Origin: an uncultured Lachnospiraceae bacterium
GTDB lineage: Bacteria > Bacillota > Clostridia > Lachnospirales > Lachnospiraceae
Direction of reading: 5' to 3'
DNA length: 64,000 bases
Assembly: GCA_910584945.1 (NCBI GenBank)
Contig: CAJUDY010000010.1
Span: forward strand, 1 to 64,000
A program made the translations under genes and the position numbers. The first letter of the stretch is position 1, and each line of letters opens with the position of its first letter. Of this stretch, positions 1-6,962 are shown one piece after another. Under the pieces are notes generated by a model that worked only from the letters and a program-made list of their open reading frames with translations, made no database searches and was not told the DNA's origin.

Positions 1-114
1 CTTCCCCAGCCGGTTATACGTCTGGCAGATATAATACGCCTTGTCTATCGGCTCCCGTTCCTCGCCGGTAAAGCGGTTCTTCCCGGTTCTGCCCACCCAG
101 AAGGATCGGCTCAT
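1..114 (-). CDS. Unrecognised open frame running off the left edge
   Basis: From an ATG at 114 the minus-strand frame stays open for 38 codons to the window edge and gives a plausible charged sequence (GEEREPIDKAYYICQ). No good ribosome binding site precedes the ATG. It lies opposite the part of the recombinase remnant that does not resemble recombinases, so it may be the interrupted neighbour of that element. I do not recognise the family. Confidence 0.25.
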   Translation of the reverse strand, partial: MSRSFWVGRTGKNRFTGEEREPIDKAYYICQTYNRLGK

Positions 115-544
115 AAAGTTTGCGGAATTTCAGAAGATGGATATTGTCCGGGAATACTGTGACGCAGGAAAATCAGGAAAAAATATCTCCGGCCGCCCGG
201 AATTTTCCCAGATGCTCCGGGATGTTGCGGATGACAGGGACGGGGTGGATTATATACTGGTGTTTAAGCTGTCAAGGTTTGGGAGGAATGCGGCGGATGA
301 ACAGTGGAAGGAATTTTTGAGAGACTTCATAGAAAGCGTTGAAATTTATCCGGAAAAGATGGATAATGGACGCATGCTGAAGCAGATGAACTTTAACTCT
401 CCGGTGTATTATGATGGTGAGGTTGGTAAGGAAATTCGGTTGCTCAACGAACATACAGTTGAGACTGTGGCGCAGCTTTTGCGTAAAGATCAGAAGGCGA
501 CAGCAAAGTGTTACGGAGAAAACAGGAACAGTATGAATGGATGA
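112..544 (+). pseudogene. Serine site-specific recombinase remnant
   Basis: This is a decayed large serine recombinase (resolvase/invertase type). The first part matches the end of the N-terminal catalytic domain, including DAGKSGKN, GRPEF and LVFKLSRFGRNAAD. At about codon NAAD (nt ~297) it jumps straight to sequence typical of the extreme C-terminus (FIESVEIYPEKMDNGRMLKQMNF). The DNA-binding recombinase domain and zinc ribbon between them are gone. The N-terminal strand carrying the catalytic serine is also missing, and the residues before nt ~112 do not fit the family. Family members run 450-550 residues, so this is an inactive scar of a mobile element. The frame could be drawn from an ATG at 41, but that part looks unrelated. 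Confidence 0.8.
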
Positions 545-614
545 GAACGTATTCGGCAGGATTATGAAGGCGTTTAAGAGCGTTTTTTGAAAGAGGGAAG
601 CTGATGAGGGAAAC

Positions 615-1016
615 ATGAAGACAGTAAAAGTAGCAGCAGCAGTCATATGCGATTCTCTGGACACAAAGAGCCAGATCTTCGCCACAGCCAGAGGATACGG
701 AGAATATAAAGGCCAGTGGGAATTTCCGGGCGGAAAGGTAGAAACTGGCGAGACGCCGCGGCAGGCGCTGATCAGGGAAATACAGGAGGAACTGGCAGCC
801 AGGATTTGCGTCGGGGATCTGATCGGAACCATCGAATATGATTATCCAGCATTTCATTTATCCATGGATTGTTTTTGGTGTGAAGTAGCAGAAGGAAAAC
901 TTAAGCTTCTGGAAGCGGAAGCTGCAAGATGGCTTACAAAAGAAGAGTTATACAGCGTTCCGTGGCTCCCGGCGGATCGGACGCTGATCGCGGAAATTGA
1001 GAAGAGGATGGGGTGA
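615..1016 (+). CDS. Nudix (MutT-type) hydrolase, 133 aa
   Basis: A small Nudix pyrophosphohydrolase of the MutT/CTP-pyrophosphohydrolase size class, cytosolic. The complete Nudix box lies at residues 40-60 (G40, E46, R54-E55, E58-E59), preceded by the usual WEFPGGK strand. The family hydrolyses oxidised or otherwise non-canonical (d)NTPs; the exact substrate cannot be read from the sequence. The ATG at 615 follows a GAGGG ribosome binding site at 606-610. The gene stands alone between the recombinase remnant and a strong terminator. Confidence 0.9.
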   Translation: MKTVKVAAAVICDSLDTKSQIFATARGYGEYKGQWEFPGGKVETGETPRQALIREIQEELAARICVGDLIGTIEYDYPAFHLSMDCFWCEVAEGKLKLLEAEAARWLTKEELYSVPWLPADRTLIAEIEKRMG

Positions 1017-1023
1017 GCAACAA

Positions 1024-1067
1024 CCCCGGCCCGCCAGGGATGGTCCCTGCCGGGCCGGGGCTTTCTT
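1024..1067 (+). terminator. Intrinsic terminator after the Nudix gene
   Basis: CCCCGGCCCG (1024-1033) pairs with CGGGCCGGGG (1051-1060), and CTTTCTT follows. It ends the Nudix transcript and separates it from the convergent gene whose stop codon lies at 1069. Confidence 0.8.
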
Positions 1068-1068
1068 G

Positions 1069-1332
1069 CTATTTCCTCATATCCTGCTGAAAGAGCTTTG
1101 CACCCATTTTCACGCCGCACATGTAAGCGTTGACGGAAAACTCAGCATCCGCATCATTGATCCGATTGAGGAGCCTGACAAATTCTCTTTTGTGCGCTTC
1201 GGTTGGAAGCGTATCCCGAAATGCCGCAATGACAGCGTTGATTTCGGTCTGTTCTGTTTTATATGTTCTTGATTCCGTATAGGATCGCATCGCTTCATCC
1301 ATGGTGTCTTCGATACAAGAGTCTGAATACAT
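1069..1332 (-). CDS. Hypothetical protein, 87 aa
   Basis: A small, soluble, mostly helical protein with no signal peptide or membrane segment. The C-terminal half (FVRLLNRINDADAEFSVNAYMCGVKMGAKLF) resembles small uncharacterised Clostridia proteins that end in a similar Y-x-x-G-x-x-x-G-A-x-L helix, but I cannot name a family with certainty. GGGAGGT lies seven bases before the ATG at 1332. No functional assignment. Confidence 0.6.
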   Translation of the reverse strand: MYSDSCIEDTMDEAMRSYTESRTYKTEQTEINAVIAAFRDTLPTEAHKREFVRLLNRINDADAEFSVNAYMCGVKMGAKLFQQDMRK

Positions 1333-1367
1333 AACTACCTCCCTGTAAAGATGAAATTGTTAACAAG

Positions 1368-1772
1368 TTACCGGCAAATCATAACAATTTCATCATTGGA
1401 GTGGTCAGACCCTCGATGCTGCGTCCGCTGTAAATAAGTGGTCCGGATCTTACAGGCGGCAGCCTCAAAAGCCAGAACGAGAAGCTTTACATAGGATGCC
1501 GGAATGGAAACTTTCAGAATCGAAAGCGCTGCCAGCCAGGGAACACCTGGTCTGTGCTTTTCTTTGAAGGAGCAGATCTTTCCAGCCAGACGGCCAAAAT
1601 GCCGTTTTAAAAACTCCCACATGTTTTCCAGGAGCTTTTTTAAAAGGGAAGAGACTTTGGAAACAAAACTCTCATAGATCTCAGAAGCTGCCTCGCAGGC
1701 AGACCGGATTGCCGCTGCGATTTTTTCTGTATTCAGTTCAAATTCTGTTCCATCCTGCTTTGCAATCACCAT
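1368..1772 (-). CDS. Hypothetical protein, 134 aa
   Basis: Unrecognised protein with a short N-terminal beta segment (MVIAKQDGTEFELN), then amphipathic helices rich in Ala, Lys and Ser and a hydrophobic stretch around residues 85-100. The start at 1772 is chosen over the ATG at 1835 for two reasons: GAGGTGAGAA sits just upstream of 1772, and 1835 falls inside the -10 element of the promoter described at 1827-1855. The neighbouring XRE regulator, two 16-bp near-palindromes and a 20-bp palindrome upstream suggest it is the regulator's target. Function unknown. Confidence 0.55.
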   Translation of the reverse strand: MVIAKQDGTEFELNTEKIAAAIRSACEAASEIYESFVSKVSSLLKKLLENMWEFLKRHFGRLAGKICSFKEKHRPGVPWLAALSILKVSIPASYVKLLVLAFEAAACKIRTTYLQRTQHRGSDHSNDEIVMICR

Positions 1773-1810
1773 ATATCTTCTCACCTCGCTTTCCCGCTGC
1801 AGTATTTTAG

Positions 1811-1830
1811 TAATGCAGTTATCTGCATTA
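1811..1830. promoter_or_regulatory. 20-bp perfect palindrome (candidate operator)
   Basis: TAATGCAGTTATCTGCATTA is an inverted repeat with 8-bp arms around a TTAT centre. It covers the -10 hexamer and the predicted start point of the leftward promoter, a classic repressor position. Confidence 0.5.
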
Positions 1831-1855
1831 TACACCCTGATATATTCTTTTGCAA
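1827..1855 (-). promoter_or_regulatory. Vegetative promoter for the 1368-1772 gene
   Basis: Read leftward, TTGCAA (1855-1850), a 17-bp spacer and a perfect TATAAT (1832-1827). Start point about 1820, about 48 nt before the chosen start codon. Confidence 0.65.
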
Positions 1856-1861
1856 GAGAAA

Positions 1862-1907
1862 ATACAATATATAGTATTTTTTAAGGATAAAATACAAGAT
1901 ACTGTAT
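1862..1907. promoter_or_regulatory. Two 16-bp near-palindromic operator-like sites
   Basis: ATACAATATATAGTAT (1862-1877) and ATACAAGATACTGTAT (1892-1907) share an ATACAA-N6-GTAT plan. They start exactly 30 bp apart, about three helical turns, so both would face the same side of the DNA. They lie between the XRE gene and the -35 of the next gene and are candidate XRE binding sites. Confidence 0.5.
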
Positions 1908-1920
1908 ATCGGCGTAAAAA

Positions 1921-2241
1921 TCAGTTCACCTCAAAAAGAGCCATAACCAGTTCTGCTTTCTGCTTCTGCGACCATCTGGAAACATTGCGCAGAATCGCCC
2001 GCTGCGTCTGATCATACACCAGCTCCGGATCTTCCTCATGCTCCTGGCCAAGGAGATAATCGGAAGTTGTATGGAGGGCTGCGGCGATGCGCGCGATGAC
2101 AGGTCCTTTGGGGACGCGGTCTCCTTTGATATAACGGGACATGGAAACTTCCGTCACGTCAACGCGTTCGGCGAGCTCCCGCTGTGTCAGTCCGTTTTTT
2201 TCCAACAACTCAGAAATTCTTTCTCCTAATGTCCGGGACAT
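1921..2241 (-). CDS. XRE-family transcriptional regulator, 106 aa
   Basis: N-terminal Cro/cI-type helix-turn-helix at about residues 7-62 (LGERISELLEKNGLTQRELA, then VSMSRYIKGDRVP and the TTSDYLLG end typical of the HTH_3 fold). A short acidic and helical tail follows, with no peptidase or sensory domain. GGAGG precedes the ATG at 2241. Such small repressors usually control themselves and an adjacent gene. The operator-like repeats lie between its stop and the downstream gene, which points to control of that gene rather than of its own promoter. Confidence 0.9.
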   Translation of the reverse strand: MSRTLGERISELLEKNGLTQRELAERVDVTEVSMSRYIKGDRVPKGPVIARIAAALHTTSDYLLGQEHEEDPELVYDQTQRAILRNVSRWSQKQKAELVMALFEVN

Positions 2242-2348
2242 GTGTGCCTCCTCATTCCTCTGTTTTTACTGATTATAGCATAACTTTCCGAATGTGTCAA
2301 TTATGATAAAAAATATAAAAATATTTAGAACAAATGGGAAAATATGAC

Positions 2349-2377
2349 TTGACAGAATTCCAAACATAATATATACT
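2349..2377 (+). promoter_or_regulatory. Strong vegetative promoter for the 40-residue peptide
   Basis: TTGACA (2349-2354), 17-bp spacer, TATACT (2372-2377). The start point is about 2384, leaving a leader of about 150 nt before the peptide ORF. Confidence 0.65.
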
Positions 2378-2533
2378 GATGATAAAATAATACAAATGGA
2401 AATAAACTTCCGAACAATACTTTCTGTTTGTGATATTAAAAATAAGAAAAATTTCCATAAGAAGAAAAAAGGAGGGATGGTTCATTTTCTCAAACGGTAA
2501 CTGGCTGTCAAATGGAAACGAGGAGGAAGCATT

Positions 2534-2656
2534 ATGAGAGAGAAATTTGAAATGATCAAACTGGTGATCCAGGTGATTCAGGTGATCATGATGATCATAA
2601 GATACGGACCTGTCATTGTAAAATGGATCAGGGGGCAGATCAAGATGCGCAGATAA
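2534..2656 (+). CDS. 40-aa hydrophobic/basic peptide with its own transcription unit
   Basis: The ORF starts at ATG 2534 behind an excellent GAGGAGG site (2519-2525). After a charged start the peptide has a run of Ile, Val and Met (KLVIQVIQVIMMIIRY, residues 9-24), then PVIVKWI and a strongly basic tail ending KMRR. It could span or lie along a membrane. A consensus promoter stands upstream and an intrinsic terminator begins two bases after the stop, so it is transcribed alone. Size, membrane character and isolation recall type I toxins or small membrane regulators, but no family is recognised and no antisense RNA gene is evident. Confidence 0.6.
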   Translation: MREKFEMIKLVIQVIQVIMMIIRYGPVIVKWIRGQIKMRR

Positions 2657-2657
2657 A

Positions 2658-2692
2658 AAAACAGCGGAGGAAAAATCTTCCGCTGTTTTTTC
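2658..2692 (+). terminator. Intrinsic terminator after the small peptide
   Basis: ACAGCGGA (2661-2668) pairs with TCCGCTGT (2678-2685) and is followed by six T. The matching A-run on the other side lets it also serve the convergent gene ending at 2719. Confidence 0.8.
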
Positions 2693-2718
2693 GCAGCAAC
2701 AACCGATTCCGTTATGCC

Positions 2719-3213
2719 TTAATAAGAAGTCTGCACCTCCGTGCATGGCTCCGCGCCGTAGAAGGGCAGTCTTCCTTCTGCATACCCGTAGGCGAAGTAG
2801 TGGTTCAAAAGCGCCTGGGGATCATTGCCGATGGCCGCCGCCACATCCGGGTAGGTATTGTAATAGTAATAAGGATCAAGCCTGGGCAGCTCGCTCGCGG
2901 CATTCGCCGGGTCCGCGGGCGGAATCTGCATCAGGAATGCGGTCCGCTCTTCCGCGGTGTCCACATGTCCGGCTGCCGCCCGCCACTCCGCCTGGTCATT
3001 GGGGAAACGCCCCTCCTGCATACCGACGGTCTGGTAGTGACGGAACAGCTCCTCGGGCTGGAATCCGATCTCCGCCGCCACATCCGGATATTTGTCATAA
3101 TAATAGTTCGGATCAAAAGCCGTTGCCGCTTTTGCGGGCAGTACGGCGAAAGCAGAGATCAAAAATACCGCGCACAAAGTCCCTGCCAGCGCCTTGATTT
3201 TCAAAAGTTTCAT
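2719..3213 (-). CDS. Secreted protein with two DPxYYY-PDVA repeats, 164 aa
   Basis: A signal peptide covers about residues 1-30 (KIKALAGTLCAVFLISAFAV, then AKAA). Two homologous repeats follow at about residues 32-71 and 109-150. Each starts FDP/LDP-x-YYYxxYPDVAA and ends HYxxxGxxEGR(F/L)P. This is the known 'D-x-x-Y-Y-x-x-x-x-P-D-V ... H-Y-x-x-x-G-x-x-E-G-R' repeat seen in many secreted clostridial proteins; its role is not known to me. There is no anchor, so the product is probably released. AGGAGGT precedes the ATG. Confidence 0.75.
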   Translation of the reverse strand: MKLLKIKALAGTLCAVFLISAFAVLPAKAATAFDPNYYYDKYPDVAAEIGFQPEELFRHYQTVGMQEGRFPNDQAEWRAAAGHVDTAEERTAFLMQIPPADPANAASELPRLDPYYYYNTYPDVAAAIGNDPQALLNHYFAYGYAEGRLPFYGAEPCTEVQTSY

Positions 3214-3367
3214 AAGTCACCTCCTGTGGTAGTTTCGCTGCTGTTCATTGTTTCTCTATACAGCATAACATCAGATCCCCCAAGTTTCAACAAAAGAACG
3301 CAAAGAATGCTTGCTTTTTTCTGGAAATGATATTATCGTATAGACAAAAAGAAAGGCAGGAATCCAT

Positions 3368-4285
3368 ATGAGCCAGCACCGACCGTCAGAAGAAGAACGC
3401 GCCTATCTGGACGCTTACGATATCAGCCGGTTTCCCCGCCCGTCGGTGGCGGCGGACATGGCGGTTTTTTCCATCCTGGGGATGGATGAGAAAGAAGAAA
3501 ATTACCGAAAGGACCCAAAGAAAAGCTTAAAGCTACTGCTGATCCGCCGTGGAGCCTGCCCCTGCAAAGGCTGCTGGGCGCTTCCGGGGGGATTCTGCCG
3601 TCCCGGGGAGAGCACTCTTGAGACTGCCAGGCGGGAACTTCTGGAAGAGACCGGGGTAAAGGATGCCTATCTGAATCCCTTCTCCATCTTCAGCGAGCCG
3701 GGCCGGGATCCCAGAGGCTGGATCATCTCCCACGGGTTTCTGGCGCTGATCGACGGAGCGCGCTATGAAGTCCGGGGCGGCGCGGACGCCTGGGAGGCCA
3801 GATGGTTTTGCGTGTCCCTGAACCGGCATTCTTTAAAAAAAGAAATAGAGGAATCGGAAGCCAGGATTTCCTGCGTCTATGACCTTTGCCTGACCGACGA
3901 AGAAGGAGCGGTCCCCGAAATCCGCGCAGTTCTCACAGAAGAAAAAAAGTTCCGAAATCATCATGAGACGGTGCATGATGAGATCCAGACGTCCGGGGGG
4001 CTGGCCTTTGATCACGCCCGGATCATTCTCCGCGCCTGTCTGGCCCTCCGGAAGGAGGCGGGAGAGACCGGCAGGATCGTGTTCGACCTGATGCCCGAGC
4101 GTTTTACCTTAAAAAGTCTTCAGAAAGCCTATGAGACGATACAGGGAAGACCTTTTCTGACGGCGAATTTCCGGCGTAAAATCGCCCCTTATGTAAGAGA
4201 GACCGAAGAGATCCTGGACGGCGCCGGACACCGGCCCGCCAGACTGTTCCGCCGGAATCTGGAGGCGTTCTATGAAGAAGGTTAG
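3368..4285 (+). CDS. Nudix domain plus winged-helix protein (NrtR-like), 305 aa
   Basis: The N-terminal half is a Nudix domain with a complete box (GFCRPGESTLETARRELLEE, around residues 75-96). The C-terminal ~70 residues (LMPERFTLKSLQKAYETIQG, then FRRKI and RPARLFRRN) match the winged helix of NrtR-type regulators. Characterised NrtR proteins repress NAD-metabolism genes and sense ADP-ribose-type ligands. The box looks intact, so hydrolysis may be retained. An insertion of about 15 charged residues sits near residue 45. The gene overlaps the following GTPase gene by 14 bases, so the two are translationally coupled. No NAD gene is nearby, so the regulatory target is open. Confidence 0.75.
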   Translation: MSQHRPSEEERAYLDAYDISRFPRPSVAADMAVFSILGMDEKEENYRKDPKKSLKLLLIRRGACPCKGCWALPGGFCRPGESTLETARRELLEETGVKDAYLNPFSIFSEPGRDPRGWIISHGFLALIDGARYEVRGGADAWEARWFCVSLNRHSLKKEIEESEARISCVYDLCLTDEEGAVPEIRAVLTEEKKFRNHHETVHDEIQTSGGLAFDHARIILRACLALRKEAGETGRIVFDLMPERFTLKSLQKAYETIQGRPFLTANFRRKIAPYVRETEEILDGAGHRPARLFRRNLEAFYEEG

Positions 4286-6959
4286 TACGCCCGTCTGCAT
4301 CGGTCTCCTGGCCCATGTAGACGCGGGAAAGACCACTTTATCCGAACGAATGCTCTTTTTAAGCGGCAGCATCCGGAAGATGGGGAGGGTGGACGATCAG
4401 GACACCTGTCTGGACCACTACGAGCTGGAGCGTTCCAGAGGAATCACGATTTTCTCCAAGCAGGCGGTGTTCACTCTGGAAGAAAGACCCTTTATCCTTA
4501 TGGACACGCCCGGGCATGTGGACTTTTCCGCGGAAATGGAGCGGACCCTGCAGGTGCTGGATTATGCGGTGCTGATCATCAGCGGGGCGGACGGGGTGCA
4601 GGGGCACACGGAGACGCTGTGGAAGCTTCTTCGCCGCTATCAGATTCCGGCGTTGATCTTTGTCAATAAGATGGATCAGGAGGTCCGCTCCAAAGAAGAA
4701 CTTTTAGAAGAGATCAAGAGCAGGCTGGACGACCGGTGCGTGGATTTCTGCACGGATCACGGCGTCCCGGAGTTCCTGGAAAATGTGGCCGTCTGCGACG
4801 AGGAGACGCTGGAGCGCTACTTGGAAGAGGGAACCCTGCAAGAGGAGGAGATCTGCCGCCTGATCCGGGAAAGAAAGCTGTATCCCTGCTATTTTGGTTC
4901 TGCTTTAAAGGAGACCGGGACCAGAGAACTGATGCAGGGGCTGGCGGCATATGTGCGGCCGCTCGGGTATGGGGACGCCTTCGGAGCGAAAGTTTTTAAA
5001 ATCAGCCGTGACGAACAGGGGCAGCGGCTGACCTTTATGAAAGTGACCGGCGGGACGCTGAAGGTAAAGATGACTCTGGCGGAGGAGGAGAAAGTCAACC
5101 AGATCCGGATCTACTCGGGGGCGCGGTACGAGACGGTCCCGGAAGCCGGGCCGGGGACGATCTGCGCCGTAACCGGGCTTCGCACGATCCGGCCGGGAAC
5201 CGGGCTGGGGGAAGAAAAAGCCTCCATTCTGCCGGTGCTGGAGCCGGTGCTGACCTATGCGGTCCGCCTGCCTAAGGGGGTGGACGCAAGACAGATGCTG
5301 GCAAAACTCCGGGAACTGGAGGAGGAAGAACCGGAACTTCACATCCGCTGGGATGAGGAACTGAAGGAGATCCAGGCGCAGCTCATGGGGGAAGTACAGA
5401 TCGAGGTCCTAAAAGCGCGGATTCTGGAGCGCTTTCAGGTGTCCGTAGACTTCGGGGAAGGCAGGATCGTGTACAAAGAGACCATCGCGGACGCCGTGGA
5501 GGGTGTGGGGCACTTTGAGCCCCTGAGGCACTACGCGGAAGTCCATCTCCTTTTAGAACCGGGAGAACCGGGCAGCGGCCTCCAGTGCATGGCTTCCTGC
5601 AGCGAAGACCTTCTGGACCGGAATTGGCAGCGGCTTATATTGACCCATCTGGAGGAAAAGGTCCACAAAGGCGTTCTGACCGGCGCGGAGATCACCGATA
5701 TGAAGATTACCCTGGTTTCGGGAAAGGCCCATCTAAAGCATACCGAGGGCGGAGACTTCCGGCAGGCCACCTACCGGGCGGTGCGGCAGGGACTGATGCA
5801 GGCAAAAAGCGTGCTGCTGGAACCTTGCTATGCCTTCCGGCTGGAGCTTCCCGGGGAGCTCATCGGACGTGCCATGGCCGATGTGGAAAAGATGTGCGGC
5901 TCCTTTGAGGCGCCGCAGATAAACGGGGAATGGGCCGTTCTGACCGGAACGGCGCCTGTGTCCGGGATGCGCAACTACCAGCAGGAGGTCCGGGCCTATA
6001 CCAGGGGTAAAGGGCGTCTGTCCGTGAGTCTGAAAGGCTACATTCCCTGCCACAACGCGGAGGAAATCGTGGAAAAAATCGGATATATCCCGGAACTGGA
6101 CGCGGAAAATCCGGCGGATTCCGTCTTCTGCTATCACGGAGCGGGGACGATCATTCCCTGGTACGAAGTGCCGGAACATATGCATCTGGAGAGTGTTCTG
6201 ACCAGGAAGCCTGCCCGGGAAGGGCGTCTTACGGAAGCGCTCCGGTCAAGACAGGCCAGGCCGGCCGCGGGCACAGCGGAAGAGGAAAAAGAGCTGGAAG
6301 CGATCTTCACCCGCACCTTCGGTTCTCCCAGGTCCAGAGATCCGGAGACGCAGGTCCGCCGGAAGGTCTTTGGAGAGGCGGCAAAGAAGAAAAGTCCCGG
6401 CAGCACAAAGCCAGGGGCAAGATTACCGGAATATCTGCTGGTAGACGGCTACAATGTGATCTTTGCCTGGGACGAGCTGAGCGAACTGGCGAAGACCAAC
6501 GTGGACGGCGCCCGGGGCAAGCTGATGGATATCCTGTGCAATTATCAGGGGTTCCGCGGGTGCAATCTGATCCTGGTCTTTGACGCCTACCGGGTGGAAG
6601 GACATGCCGAGGAAGTGGTGAGATACCACAATATCCATGTAGTCTACACCAAGGAGGCGGAGACTGCGGACCAGTACATCGAGCGGACTGCTCACGAGAT
6701 CGGGAGAAAATATCAGGTTACCGTAGCCACTTCCGACGGGCTGGAGCAGATCATCATCCGGGGCCAGGGCTGCGCCATGATGTCCGCCCGGGAATTAAGA
6801 GAAGAGATCCGGCGTATCGATCAGGAGATCCGGGAAACGTATGTAGAGCAATTTCCCGGAAGCCGAAACTATCTCTTTGACTATCTGCCGGAGGAGCTGG
6901 CAAAGCTGATGGACGAGGTGCGTCTTGGAAGAAAAAGCATCGGAGAGGAGCAAAGGTGA
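4272..6959 (+). CDS. Tet(M)-like ribosomal GTPase fused to Rae1/YacP-like NYN nuclease, 895 aa
   Basis: Residues 1-~650 follow the EF-G/Tet(M) plan: G1 AHVDAGKTT (14-22), switch RGITI (56-60), DTPGH (78-82), NKMD (132-135), then EF-G-like domains II-V with the LLEPCYAFRLELP strand typical of ribosomal protection proteins. A linker of ~60 charged residues leads to a NYN domain (about 719-865). That domain tracks the Rae1/YacP family closely: LLVDGYN, VFDAY, TKEAETADQYIE, VATSDGLEQ and SARELREE, with acidic residues D725, D771, D800 and D822 in place. Rae1 of Bacillus subtilis is a ribosome-associated endonuclease that cuts mRNA in the A site; Tet(M)-type GTPases also enter there. The fusion therefore suggests a GTP-driven, ribosome-targeted RNase. 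Similar proteins are often labelled tetracycline resistance; that is unproven here. Confidence 0.85.
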   Translation: MKKVSTPVCIGLLAHVDAGKTTLSERMLFLSGSIRKMGRVDDQDTCLDHYELERSRGITIFSKQAVFTLEERPFILMDTPGHVDFSAEMERTLQVLDYAVLIISGADGVQGHTETLWKLLRRYQIPALIFVNKMDQEVRSKEELLEEIKSRLDDRCVDFCTDHGVPEFLENVAVCDEETLERYLEEGTLQEEEICRLIRERKLYPCYFGSALKETGTRELMQGLAAYVRPLGYGDAFGAKVFKISRDEQGQRLTFMKVTGGTLKVKMTLAEEEKVNQIRIYSGARYETVPEAGPGTICAVTGLRTIRPGTGLGEEKASILPVLEPVLTYAVRLPKGVDARQMLAKLRELEEEEPELHIRWDEELKEIQAQLMGEVQIEVLKARILERFQVSVDFGEGRIVYKETIADAVEGVGHFEPLRHYAEVHLLLEPGEPGSGLQCMASCSEDLLDRNWQRLILTHLEEKVHKGVLTGAEITDMKITLVSGKAHLKHTEGGDFRQATYRAVRQGLMQAKSVLLEPCYAFRLELPGELIGRAMADVEKMCGSFEAPQINGEWAVLTGTAPVSGMRNYQQEVRAYTRGKGRLSVSLKGYIPCHNAEEIVEKIGYIPELDAENPADSVFCYHGAGTIIPWYEVPEHMHLESVLTRKPAREGRLTEALRSRQARPAAGTAEEEKELEAIFTRTFGSPRSRDPETQVRRKVFGEAAKKKSPGSTKPGARLPEYLLVDGYNVIFAWDELSELAKTNVDGARGKLMDILCNYQGFRGCNLILVFDAYRVEGHAEEVVRYHNIHVVYTKEAETADQYIERTAHEIGRKYQVTVATSDGLEQIIIRGQGCAMMSARELREEIRRIDQEIRETYVEQFPGSRNYLFDYLPEELAKLMDEVRLGRKSIGEEQR

Positions 6960-6962
6960 CAG

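Noticed and set aside
2560..2592. Short tandem GTGATC/CAGGTGAT units that look like a microrepeat or CRISPR-like array
   Set aside because: They are simply the codons for the Val-Ile-Gln repeats of the 40-residue peptide; no spacers or regular unit.
4272..6959. Calling the GTPase a tetracycline resistance gene
   Set aside because: The similarity is to the family fold only; the fused nuclease and genomic context point to another role, and no resistance determinant context is present.
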